Below, piece by piece: positions 9,850 through 20,710 of a stretch of DNA of 64,000 nucleotides. Below the pieces are notes generated by a model. It ran no database searches. It was not told the origin of the DNA and saw only the letters and a program-made list of their open reading frames with translations. Made by a program: the position numbers and the translations under genes. Source of the stretch: Tubulanus polymorphus. Its lineage: Eukaryota; Nemertea; Palaeonemertea; Tubulaniformes; Tubulanidae. The stretch is taken from NCBI RefSeq assembly GCF_964204645.1, contig NC_134028.1, positions 12,815,001-12,879,000 on the forward strand, given 5' to 3'. Every line of letters begins with the position of its first letter. Positions within the stretch are counted from its first letter, which is position 1.

Positions 9850-10912
9850 ATTTTTTTGGATTAATGGGAACCCAGAATTGAATGTTCCATCATCTGTTGA
9901 TAAATCATAAACATAGTCAGTTGGGTTATATATTTCAAATAAATCTTCTTCTGTTAACTCATTTTCTACATGTCTTAAATTAAAGCAATTTGGTTTAGAT
10001 TTAATCAATCCAATATTCATATTAAATCCTAATGAACTGCATAATATATTCAATCCTGATATAGCAACTTTTCCTTTTTGAGCTAAAGATATTGTTTTGC
10101 GGTTTTTGAAACTTTTTGAACTATCTGCAGCATAGAATCCAATGAATAACCATTTTCTTAAATCATTTTTTGCATTTAATACATAATCTGGAACTATCTT
10201 TTCTTTTGTTGAAGTATTACTTTTAACTATTGCATGAATATAGAATTCATCATTATATTTTATAGCAAAATCTTTAGGATTATTTACAAGTATTCTATAA
10301 ACTGGTGTTGATTTCATAACATCCATGATTTTAAATGTTTTATTTGGATAAACTTCTTCACAGAATTTCTTTATTCTTTCTAATAATTTTAAGTCTTGAT
10401 TGCATAAATACCAGCAATATTGAGTGCGATTAACATAATTATACACACCTGCTGAACCATCACCCATGAAAAATCCTTTGATAAAATATTCTTTTTCTTC
10501 TAATGTTTCGGGTTCTATATTATAAATATTATCAATAATTTCATCAAATGACATATGATTCATATTCTTTAGAAAAATCTTTTTATGTAATAATTCATCT
10601 CCAAATTTTTATATCAGTTGGTTTTATTTCATCGCCATTTCGTTTAATTAAACTATGATCTTCTGTAACATCTACAAATCCTAATTCAGTTCTAACTCTA
10701 TAGATTTTCTTATTTGTTTTATGCCTCATAATATTCTTTAATTTTTTCCATCCATTTCTTGTCCAAACATCCATTAAACCATTTATTTGTATTAATTCTT
10801 TTTCTCCATATGAAATATAACATTCATTTTGTTTTGGAATTATTTCTGAAATTCTTCTTATCAATATTTTATCATTACATTTTAATAATATTGGGGTGTC
10901 AGCTGTTACAGA
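9850..10912 (-). other. Intein with LAGLIDADG homing endonuclease inside polymerase motif C
   Basis: A protein intron begins with Ser at 10912 (SVTADTPILLKC, block A) and ends with VYDLSTDDGTFNSG and PLIQKN (blocks F and G) at 9850, followed by a Thr of the host protein. Two LAGLIDADG-like helices are visible, GFFMGDGSAG near 10450 and WLFIGFYAADSSK near 10140. The penultimate residue is Lys instead of the usual His. The insertion lies inside the YxDTD catalytic motif, a known favourite position for polymerase inteins. A one-base shift in a T-run near 10603 splits the intein frame, so neither half can splice as read. Confidence 0.85.
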
Positions 10913-13900
10913 ATCAATATATAATATTTCAATATGCTTTTCCCCAAAAAGTGGTTGTAAAACATTATAATAAAAATCATACATTAATAATTTTGATACT
11001 TCTAAAACAGTTGAGCCAATAAATATAGGTTTATTAAATTTCATTGACGTTCTTTTTAATTCAACTGCTGTTAAATAATCTTCAAATCTTTTATTTCCTA
11101 AATGTCTAGGACTTGATTGTAAATGTCTTAATCTTTGAGAATTATTTACTAATTCAATATTATTTCTATTTCTAATATTTTCGCATGTTTTACCATAAAA
11201 ACTATTATTCATTAATTTGAAGAAATCTTTTTCAAAATCTGTTTTTGATATGGTTCTCTGTTGAGTATTGAAATCTATATATTTTTCTATCCACTTCGAT
11301 TGATTAAATTCAATATATCTATGTACTTTCTTTTATTTCATTCCTTGTTTTAGATAAAATTTTAACATTCTATGAACGATATAATTGTATTTATTATTTT
11401 GAGTAAGTATTAATTTTTCTGTAAAAACATGATCTTTCGGTTTTATTTTCTTCTGGTATTCACTTAAATAACTATCATCTACAGTTAAATGTTCTGGGGA
11501 ATAAGGTAAGTTTCTTGTTTTAAACTTTATATTTTCAGGATATTCTAAATCAACTACAAAGAAATAACCAATTGGTGCTTCATCTTCTAAACTCATAATT
11601 GCGCTTTCCCAATTAGTTTTATCATCATTTTCAATTTCTGTTAATATAAAATTTTTATATGGTTGAGGTTGCATCATTGCCCAACCATATAAATTATTGG
11701 CGTCAATATATAATAATTTATATTCATCATTTGCTTTAAAATATCTATCTCCCATAACACCACTAATTCCACCTCTAATTGATTTTTCAAATGATAAAAC
11801 CATATCTGGTTCTTTTAATAAATCTAATTCTACATTTGTATATTTTAAACCACATTGCCAGGTTAAACCAGGACTAGAGTAGCAATAACAAGGATCAACA
11901 TTAAAATGATTCAAATTAACCTCTCTCAATTTTTCAAATATGTCAGCCAATATCATAACATCTGATTTTAAATATAAATCAACTAATTCGCCATGATTTT
12001 TCATCTTAAAATGGTTACAAATATTTAATGTTCTATTAAACACTTCATCTTTCACATACTCCTCTTTTAATTGATCATAAAATTGATCTTTTAATAATTC
12101 TGTTACATTAAAATCATCATGTGTTTTAATTGCGCCTTTATATCTCAATAATTTAAAATCTTGTTCATTTGGATAATAACATCGAGTTCTAACAAAATCA
12201 TTATCAACTAAACTTTTTGATAAATTATCTAATGAACTTGCTAGAAATCTATAAGAATCTAAAAATCTAATGCAACCAAATTGAAATGAAATATAATTTT
12301 CAGATGTTTTAGCTAATAGTTTAAAATCATATTTTCTTACATTTACACCATTCATAGCATTATATTCTTCTATTTCTTGATTAATTGTGCCCAATTTCCT
12401 TGATAATTGTTTTATAAATAGATGGGTATCATAGCCTGTTAAATTATGAAATAATATTGGTACGAAATTAACTTTCTTAGCTTGTAAATTGCAATCTTCA
12501 TGAGCAGCTCCACGATATTTTGAATTTAAATGATTATGATCTCTAACTTTTTTAGCAAATGAATAAAAACGTTTTTCACAATAACAACAATGAGTTGCAT
12601 AATTAAAATCAATTTCATCTTTTTTCATAACTATTCTATTATTTTTGTTTAATGATTTTGCAAAATCACTTTCTAATTCAATCATTTTGTCACAAAAATC
12701 ATTAACTACATCTTCACCTCTAAAAGAAATATATTGACTTTCATATAATTCAGGATAATTTGATTTTATATAAATTCCATAAGCAGCAGCTCTTTGATGA
12801 ACTTTTTTAATTGTATTTATAATTGGTGGGTCTTGTATTGTGTCTTCACTTAATTCATTTCCTTTATCCATTGATTTTAATAATTGCTTTTTGTTATATA
12901 TTTCTTTTCTATCTTGATCAGTTAATTCTTTATTCAACGATTCAAAATCCCCATAAATTACAAATGGAACAATATTCTTAAATTTATGATTAGTAAATTT
13001 CAAATTATAATCTTTTTCTGTTGGCATTATTAATTTACAAAAATCTTTATTATCACATAATTCTTTATGTTTTAATAATGTATTCTCAGTCATAAATTTA
13101 GATAAACATTTTCTACATAGATGAATTTTATGATGATGATCACTTTCTGTTCTAAAGAATAAATCAATTTGTTTTAACCACATATAATGTTCATTTTCAT
13201 CTTTTTTGTAATATAACAAATCTATAGCATTTTCATCATCATAATATTCTGTTAAATATAAAGCTTCCAATGTATAATCTTTAATATTTTCACCTTTTGT
13301 CTTTGGTAATTGCATTAATTCGAATACATTTATTTTTAAATTATTAACTTTTTCTATTTTAGAAATCATTTTTATAGTTACTGGATATTGATCAATTTTA
13401 TATAATGTTTCATATTTCCGATAATCTGTTATTCTACAAACATTTTCCTGTGTTGGATGTAAGCAACTAATAATTGACCATAGAAAACATTTATTATCTT
13501 CATTTTGAATATTTATTACTGCCTTTGTTGTAAATGGTAATTTAATATAAGATGATGCTTTAATATCCTTTTCTGTTGTAAAGTTTGAATCATTTTTAAA
13601 CATTTTATTACTTTTTGATGTTTTATTTCTTTTTGTATTATAAACATTTAAATCTAAATATATAATTTCATTCAATGTTAAGCCAGAACCCTCAAAATAT
13701 CTTTCTTCAATATGACGTTTAAATTCATTAAATATTTTTTCTAACTTCTCTTTTATTTGTGTTTTTGAAATTATTTCTTCAGAGTGTGTTTGAATATTAT
13801 AACTCATTTTTTCTTCTGACTTTATAAAACTTACTTTCCCAGAGATACTAATTTTTGGATATTCAACATCTGTTATCAAATCTAGTATTTTTTCTATTAT

Positions 13901-14197
13901 TTCATTAAATTTACTATAATCTTCTATTGTTGTTCCTTTGAAAAATCTAAATATAATAGCTGCAGGACCAATTTTACTATGTAATGTTTCTAAAATTTCA
14001 ATTGTATCTTTTATTTCTAGTGAATCAATATAATTTCTAACATTTTCCATGTAAGGTTTATTTGAAATGGATTTAGTTTTTGAAGTTGGTTTTTTTACTT
14101 TTTGAGGTTTATCATCGAAATAATCTTTTCCTAAAACATTATTACTCAAATTTTGATGGTGTTTTTGTGATTCGAGATGTCTATTATAATTCCTTTT

Positions 14198-14243
14198 TGA
14201 TGGGTTTCGTCGTCAGACGAACCCATCTATGGCATCGTTGTCA

Positions 14244-14275
<32 letters not shown>

Positions 14276-15417
14276 GATGTTTCTTTATGACACAATTTAA
14301 GCTGTTTGTGTGGACCCACAATTCTGTAATTTCACACAGGTATTCTCTACTTGATGTAGATGGTGCAGCTTGGTTTATATTTGATTCCGATGTTTATAAG
14401 TGCTCTAATTTGGTTAAAAGATAATTAACGTTACTCGCTAGTTCAAGCCGCTGTATAGCGCGTTGCTACGACGACGCTCGATCAACATACTGGTACTCGC
14501 TGTGTAATACTGAACACGTATATACCTGTAGATATTGATCGTACTAGCACCGGTTTTAGATAACGCGCGCGCGCTGATCGGTCTTAACACTTCTCGGAAC
14601 TGCTGTGCTAAATGCTGAGAGGCCGAATCTATGCGCAATCATTTATTGGGCTCGTCACATTTGATAGTGAATGGATAAATAACCGGTGTCAATGACGGTC
14701 GCTACTCCCCATCAGTATAACTCATCAGTATAAGAAATAATTCTTTCAAGTTTTTTTTTCAATCCCCGAACGTGGTTGTTACTATGTTGACCTCGCCGTT
14801 TTATAAGCTTACCGATGATTCTTCTAGTATTTTCAGGGTCACAAGACATGACGAAGTTGCAAAGTTTTGTACAAATTTCACGAAACAAACAATTATTTAG
14901 GCGGCACCTGATCTATTGATTAATTATGATAAATAATGTTTATTTCATTAAAAATTTGTTTTATTCAAACACTACTTTCATCGCACATAGCGTGATCGGT
15001 AGGCCCTACTATTCTACGGTAGGCCATGGACTCTCATGTGGTAGGCCTATTACAAATGATACAATCCGCGTGTCCGTGAATAAGTGACACGTGGTGGGGC
15101 GGGTTGTGAGGAGCATCGAAACTAATCCGTCACAAATAATAGATAGAAAACAATACCTTAAGAGGTTAACTTTTATTAACATCATTACCAAATCAAAACC
15201 TGCACATCCTATCATAAATAGAAATTCTAAGAATTTATTTCAAAGAATAATAAATTACGTCTAAATATTGGGATTCGAACTCGTAGCATCGATTCAGGTG
15301 CCTTTCCCAAAGCGGGTATCCCGCGGGGAAAACCCATTACTATTTATATCGAGAATCGCCTTTTTGACAGCGGGTTCGGTGAATGAAACAGAAACAATTA
15401 CACAGAAACCCATCATG
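14198..15417. mobile_element. Host-repeat insertion inside the polymerase zinc-finger region, with inverted ends
   Basis: Polymerase coding stops at about 15418 and resumes at about 14197. The inserted 1.2 kb starts with TGATGGGTTTC and ends with its inverted copy GAAACCCATCA. The left end also forms its own hairpin (GATGGGTTTCGTC with GACGAACCCATC). No clear target-site duplication is seen. The interior is more balanced in composition, contains a TCTG microsatellite and, near 15271 on the minus strand, a Pol III B-box-like GAGTTCGAATCCC. No transposase gene is visible, so it would be non-autonomous. Confidence 0.55.
14243..14277 (+). repeat. TCTG microsatellite
   Basis: Seven to eight imperfect copies of TCTG lie just inside the left end of the 14198-15417 insertion. 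Confidence 0.85.
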
Positions 15418-15671
15418 GAAAGTTTCTTTCTGGTTACTATAAATTCATTACAAACTTCACATTTTATTTCATCCACATTCATATTTTCTAATCTTTCTTT
15501 TCTTTCATTGGAATTTTCTGGAGTTTCAAAATCTATTACATTTTTTATATGATTTGCAGTTTTTTCATGTCGTGATTTTTGGGATTTATCGATGTATTTT
15601 TTACAATATTGGCAATAATATTGATTTTTATTAACATTATTGTTTTCTGGCTGGTGTTCATTTTCCCCCAT

Positions 15672-15995
15672 TTATTAGGGGAAAAAATTACTTGTGGTGA
15701 TGAGTGGTGTCTCGACCGCTCGACCTCTGATCTGAAAGCCCACTTTTCCAATTACTGGTAGGCCTATATGTCTTTTCATACCAGAGGTCGAGAGGTCGAG
15801 CTCATAAAAATAAAAATAAATTCTCACAGGCTTGAATTCATTTTTATTTTTACTCACTCGCCCCTCAACCTCTGATATGAAACAACATATACCCTATTAC
15901 TCTAATAATTTCATATATATGAACATTATATAAATGAATATCATATATATGAAAATCAATTATATAGATTTCGAATAAAAAAATATGTAAAATAA
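15672..15995. promoter_or_regulatory. Divergent control region with inverted and direct repeats; candidate promoter/origin
   Basis: This 324-base gap lies between the polymerase start (minus) and the gene at 15996 (plus). It holds a 19-base imperfect inverted repeat (CTCGACCGCTCGACCTCTG near 15713 against CAGAGGTCGAGAGGTCGAG near 15783) and a third, direct copy near 15858 (CTCGCCCCTCAACCTCTG). Closer to 15996 are two copies of TCATATATATGAA. The polymerase side carries the usual TAATTTTTTCCCCTAATAAATG motif, and the other side ends in TGTAAAATAAATG. Repeats clustered between divergent genes suggest a regulatory or replication site, which is inference. Confidence 0.5.
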
Positions 15996-16562
15996 ATGGT
16001 AGAATTAAAAGAATATTAAAAGTAACGAGTAATAAACGAGTTGAAGAAAATATTAATTTCCATTAAGAAATTACTAATAAATGAAAGAACAGATACTACA
16101 TTTCAAAGATATTTACATGAATTAGAAAAATATTTTAGGCCGACAATTAAACATTTTATTCCTATTCAAGATTTGATTAGAACTGCACGTTTTCGTTTTC
16201 AAGTGAGTAATATTACTGAATTAAAGTTTAAAAATTATTATCTAATGATTGAGTTATCGAATGAAAAAGATAAAATCTTATTCAATACAATAATTCCAAA
16301 ATTCACAACATTTAATGAAATAGATAAACATTTGATAATTACAGATGAATTACAATCACTTTTATATAATGAAAAATCAGATAAATCATTATTTATACAC
16401 CTACGATATTGCCCTTTCAGAGAATGCTATGTAATGTTTTCAGAGTACAAGAAAAAAGGTTTATCCCTGACATTCCAAATGAAAAATCATTTAAAGATAC
16501 AGGAACTCAATGTAACGAGCAATGTAATGATCATTATTTAAAGAGTATTACAATGAATCCAT
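15996..16562 (+). pseudogene. Unknown viral-element gene with several frameshifts
   Basis: ATG 15996 follows AAAATAA and opens MVELKEY before a stop. Coding character continues in a second frame and then, from about 16041 to 16450, in a third (including KYFRPTIKHFIPIQDLIRTA near residue 31). A last shift near 16445 leads into a frame ending at 16562 with a Cys pair (QCNEQC). Composition is as AT-rich as the rest of the element. I do not recognise the family. The start shares 20 identical bases with the penton-like gene at 5634, so it may be a diverged relative or a recombinant start. Confidence 0.45.
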
Positions 16563-16818
16563 AAGATAAATATCATATTCTTTACAGAGCACTAGAATAA
16601 CAATAGGCCCTATAATTCAACTAGAATCCTTAAGTTGTACAGTTTTCGTACTTAGCATTTTCAACCACAGGGTTGTGAGTTTTGCTATCTGTAGCACGCT
16701 GGGGATCAATATTTAAATCAGAGTCAGAGTCTGATGAAGTCTCATGAATTTCCTCGTAGGGCTGATTCATTTCAGGTACCCGTCGGTTTTACCTCTTTAC
16801 GGGGCTTATTTTGATCTG
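16563..16818. other. Junction from viral element to host DNA and Gypsy 3' flank
   Basis: Composition changes at about 16565-16600. No terminal repeat or target-site duplication of the viral element was recognised at this end. From about 16690 on, the minus strand may be the non-coding 3' part of the Gypsy remnant. Confidence 0.4.
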
Positions 16819-17869
16819 TCACCTTTGGAAATGGAATAACACCACAAGGCAATAATAAACTCCATCTTCCCGTTTCACTGAATATACGACATCTCCAAGA
16901 GATTTGGTGACCAAATTAACATCAGAACGCCAATGATCAGCTATTTTATGTTTGCCCTTTAGGCCAACATTACGCAAGAGAACACGTTCACCGTTAGTCC
17001 AAACACTTTCTTTCACTCTCTTGTCATAGCGTGCCTTGTTTCGGTCGTTAGACTTATCAGCGTGACTCAGCGCCGATTTATATGCTTGATCTAGAGATGT
17101 CTTTAGGTCTTTCGCATATTTAGAATAGTCTGTGTGCTCGCCTTTACCGGCAGGATGAATGTTGAAATACCAATCAACCAACAGTCTTGGTTGTCTACCA
17201 AACATGAACTCGAAAGGTGAGTGACCTTTAGCATCATTTCGAGTACAGTTATAAGCGTGACTTAAGAACTTCAAATGCTTAGACCAACTGTCATTGATCT
17301 CCTGATCTTGAGTACCAATCATATCCAGTAGTGTTCTGTTGAAGCGTTCACACTGCCCATTGGAAGGGCTGTGCCATGGACTCGACAGTGACAACCTAAT
17401 GCCTGTCATTTTCCTAGGAAATCCGAAAGAGTCTTTCCAGGAAAGAGTCTTTCCATAAAACTTCAGCCACCTGCTTCGTAGTTTCGTTTTTCGTCGCCAT
17501 CGCTCTGGAATAACGGGTGAAGTGGTCTGTTATTACGAGTACATGTGTTCTCCCGGTCTTATCCGGGTCTACACCGAGGAAATTAATACCAACCAAATCC
17601 ATGGGTCAGGTGGACTGAATATGTAACAGTGGGGCTGATCTTGGGTCTCGTGTTTTCTGCAAGATATAGTTTCTGCAGTTGCCAATGTGTTTGCTTATGT
17701 CGGACTCCATATAAGGCCAGTAGAAACGATTGCGTGCAAGGTCTAAGCTTCGTTCAGTTGCAAAGTGACCGATATCGTCGTGTATGCCTTGCATGGCCTT
17801 TTCCCTGAATTTCTCTGGTACTACCAATCTATGTACCTTCCTACCTCTAAAGACTGATGTTTTATACAA
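16819..17869 (-). pseudogene. Gypsy integrase, broken into three frames
   Basis: The zinc domain reads HDDIGHFATERSLDLARNRF followed by WPYMESDI, but its Cys pair is degraded to CRNY. The core begins at 17602 with MDLVGINFLGVD (the first catalytic Asp is in this strand) and ITDHFTRYSRA, breaks near 17410, and continues with SPSNGQCERFNRTLLDM, which carries the catalytic Glu, then HSPFEFMFGRQPR. The C-terminus holds a basic tail with RYDKRVK and NGERVLLRN. Integrases of this kind insert the retroelement DNA; this one is inactive. Confidence 0.82.
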
Positions 17870-18367
17870 TACATCACTATCAAAGTAAGTTGTGCCTCAG
17901 TTTCTTAGCATATTCTGAATGACCTTCGGACATTTACGCCATTTTCTCCTGGGAAGGGGTAGGGATTCATATTCTAGAATGTTGATGAAATTCCCAATGA
18001 CTTGGTCATCTCTCTGGGAGACTTTCAGTTCTTCAACCGATAGCGACTGTATCTCATCTTGGGCAATAATTTCCAAGTCCTGTACTGAATTCAATGTGGC
18101 GCTCAAACATTGGGCTATTGGAACGTTCTGAGCTTCCACGACAGCTTGACAGTAGTCTTGAGCGGATTGGAGTATGGCGACTTCAAGTGCGGGTCTTACC
18201 CGATTGACTAATGATGAGATTCTTTCCTCCTGTTCAGTATCTTGGCTGTCCATATCGGGCCTTCTTTAAAGTAGATCTGCATCGACATTGTGACGCCCAG
18301 CACGATATACTATGTCAAAGTCATAGTTGGTTAAAGCGGCTAGCCATCTGTGGCCATCTGTGACCAA

Positions 18368-18604
18368 CTAAACGGAGGTCAATATATAAGTTAATGGATT
18401 ATTATGCGTCAATATCTGGAATTTCTTCGCTTCAGAGAGATAGTCATGAAACTTGTTCTTGACTGCCCAGAACCGGGCAAGGAATTCTCGTTTATGTACA
18501 GGGTAATTCTTTTCGCTGCTAGACAGGCTTCGGCTAGCATATGCTACTGGGCGCAATGTCCCTTCCTCTCTCTGATACAGTGCCCAGTGTTCTCCACGGC
18601 TCAA
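18368..18604 (-). pseudogene. Gypsy RNase H fragment
   Basis: The frame shows the RNase H pattern RPVAYASRSLSSSEKNYPVH followed by FWAVKNKFHDYL and THNNPLTYILTS, typical of Ty3/Gypsy pol. It starts inside the domain and lacks everything upstream. Confidence 0.8.
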
Positions 18605-18610
18605 ATTTAT

Positions 18611-19375
18611 AGCAGGGCGCAGTAAGAAATATTAAACTTATTCTGCATCAACGATGCAAGCACATTGCGGGGGTTTGTGGGTCCTCCCCCAAGAAATTTT
18701 TTTAATTTAACGCCTCCTCAGAGTGTCTGAGACAGAAAAGCATACTGGAATTCGTGAAAAGTCACATGTGGTTTTAATGCTGGGACGCCAAATATCACAA
18801 TATATCTATGGACGAAAACTGGGCAAGTGGCTCAGTTACTATGATGGTTGTCTATTTTTAGAGAAACTGACAATGACCTACGCACTGGAGAGAATGAATG
18901 CATGAACAAACACTTACATGCAATTTTTTAAGAATTTCCTAGAAGTCACCGCAAATGTTTTGAAATTCATAGCTCAGCCAACTTTTACTCGTAACTAGGT
19001 GACTAAAAATATATCTAATTCAACCCACAACTAGAAATCTCATTAAGTTGGGTGCTATTCTGATTCCAACTGGAATGTGTACCACAACTTTTCCCCTAAC
19101 TATATCATAGACAGATATGAATTAGGTCAATAACACTTAAAGTTCAACTGAGAACTGTAATAATCTAACCAGAGCTGGATTGCTGAAAAAAGGATGTGAT
19201 AAAGATGTAGGTTGCTGTTTTTTGAGTTTGTCTCGTTTCCTCTACAATCTCACCTGACAGTATTCCTGCCACAAGATAGGGGTGGACTATCTTGCTTGTC
19301 CCGAAGAATACTTCAAGATACAAATTACAATTTGGTTAAGCCGATTAGGCCAATTTGAGCCAAATCGAGCCCCAC
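18611..19375. other. No recognisable gene; probable 5' leader of the Gypsy remnant
   Basis: Only short shadows of reading frames are present. Position between the RNase H fragment and the primer-binding site suggests former leader or gag sequence, but no gag motif remains. Confidence 0.3.
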
Positions 19376-19393
19376 GTTGGGCGCCAAAAATGT
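19376..19393 (-). other. LTR-retrotransposon primer-binding-site-like sequence
   Basis: The minus strand reads TGGCGCCCAACGTGGGGC, a form common as a retroelement primer-binding site, right next to TGTAACG on the plus strand that may mark the LTR edge. The matching LTR probably extends right to about 20660 and is itself split by the transposon at 19623. Confidence 0.6.
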
Positions 19394-19622
19394 AACGCAC
19401 TTCCAGATGGTATTGGCAACGTGCGTGCGTGGGGCTAGAAACTCAAAATAAACTTACTGAGAACGAACTCAAATCACAACGAACTCTAAAAATAAAATAC
19501 AATATATATACGTTTATTAAGATGATAAGTAATAGAGCAATGAAATATTATCTAAAACCAATCACTAAACCGAACCAAATTTCACCCAAGTTATACCAAT
19601 CCCAATCATATTGTGTTACCAA

Positions 19623-20506
19623 CAGTGTTGCCAGACTTCCGGAAATTTCCGGAGTTCCGGAAATCAAAACTTTCAAAAAAAAAATCCGGAAATTTTCTTC
19701 TCCGTACTGCGCGAAAATGCCGTTAATTTTTATTAGAACGGCCACCCATACGCATTCGCTGTGATGATTGCAACACCACCAATCGTCATGACGACGCAGC
19801 GCAGCTCTGCGGTCGAGCGGCTTTTGTCTAAGTATACAGAGTAGTGCTTATAACTTTATTGATTTTATACTCGAATGTGTATTGTAAAATTTTGGAGTTC
19901 AATAAACTTCTGTACTGTAACCACGACTTGACTTGCTGATGCGCCGCGCTTGTATTAGATCATCTTTATCAGAGCATTCGTAGGTACGTCCCTTCAAGTT
20001 ACACATCTATGATCATCTATATAGGCTTAGGCCTAAACTATCTATGATCCGTCCTTTTTTGAATGTTCCATTTTCAATAGGCCCGTATGCGATAGTTCCC
20101 CGGAAAATGAGTTGCATAATATTCACGGATAAATTGATTATTAACGAAATTTTAAATATTTCCTTGCCAACTAAGCGCTCAAGCGCTACGATCTTGAATT
20201 TGTGAGCGTTCATCGGCGCATTTGAACTGCAATAATTCAGGACTCGACCCGTAATACGTGAGAAGATGCTGATCGTCAACGAATCAGGATGTGCCACATT
20301 GGAAATAGCCATTACCTTCCAGAATATAATAAGGTGTTCATGGGTTCACGATCGCTGTAAGTGCTCGGAAAACGCTTCTAATTTCTGAAATTTTCTTGGG
20401 GGGACCCCCAAACCCCCCCAAACGGCTTCGCGCCTTCGGCGCTCGCAAGTTTGTGTATGTCAATAAATACTTCCGGAAATAGCAAAGCTAGGTGCTGGCA
20501 ACACTG
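19623..20506. mobile_element. Non-autonomous hAT-like transposon, copy 1
   Basis: Perfect 11-base terminal inverted repeats CAGTGTTGCCA and TGGCAACACTG bound 884 bases. The flanks TACCAA and AACCAA match at five of six positions. The same ends bound the copy at 33455. No transposase frame is visible. It appears to have inserted into the LTR of the Gypsy remnant. Confidence 0.65.
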
Positions 20507-20710
20507 AACCAAATATCAACTCAAAATTAACCCAACTAGTTACAAAATATAAACTTTTTTCGATGTATTATTTCCTGAATAATTTTATCTAAGAACAATT
20601 AAATTGAAGTTGTCGAATAAACACTATAATCCGTGTAAACTGTAGATAAATGAAGAAATCCCACACTTCGAATTTGAAATTATACGATCAAATTTATTAT
20701 TACGAAACCA

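Larger units (their letters stand above)
9394..15671 (-). pseudogene. Protein-primed family B DNA polymerase with N-terminal zinc fingers and an intein; disrupted
   Basis: The gene starts at ATG 15671 behind CCCCTAATAAATG. Its first exon-like stretch encodes two zinc fingers (CQYCKKYIDKSQKSRHEKTA, then CEVCNEF) and is cut near 15418 by a 1.2-kb insertion. The second finger resumes at about 14197 (RRNYNRHLESQKH in outline). The main frame (14149-11333) then shows a conserved NIQNEDNKCFLWS block near residue 213, a zinc finger (CRKCLSKF), exonuclease motif I (YGDFES), an endonuclease-VII-like zinc site (CCYC, DHNH, CNL), motif II (LTGYD), motif III (YLKSD) and polymerase motif A (DANNLYGWAM). 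A TAA interrupts the frame at 11333-11335. Motif B (NNSFYGK) lies at 11212, and motif C is split by the intein. The C-terminal part ends at 9394. This is the replication enzyme of Polinton/adintovirus-like elements, here non-functional as read. Confidence 0.88.
16819..18604 (-). mobile_element. Ty3/Gypsy retrotransposon remnant (RNase H to integrase)
   Basis: On the minus strand the order RNase H (18604-18368), a spacer with an acidic fragment (18253-17897), integrase zinc domain (17869-17606), integrase core (17602-17414, then 17409-16819) is that of Gypsy pol. Each domain is in a separate short frame, so the copy is dead. Gag, protease and reverse transcriptase are absent. A primer-binding-site-like sequence lies upstream at 19376-19393. 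Confidence 0.8.

Noticed and set aside
9394-10563. Reading the C-terminal polymerase/intein frame as a separate free-standing homing endonuclease gene
   Set aside because: The frame ends in intein blocks F and G followed by polymerase sequence, so it is the second half of an interrupted polymerase gene.
1203-11335. In-frame TAA, TGA and TAG codons as evidence for an altered genetic code or readthrough
   Set aside because: All three stops occur, together with frameshifts and insertions, so random decay explains them better.
14438-14638. Minus-strand frame of 66 codons
   Set aside because: It is inside the 14198-15417 insertion, has no motif and is compositionally random.
15260-15330. Possible tRNA on the minus strand with TTCGAATCC
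   Set aside because: Only a T-loop/B-box-like stretch is present; acceptor and anticodon arms do not close.
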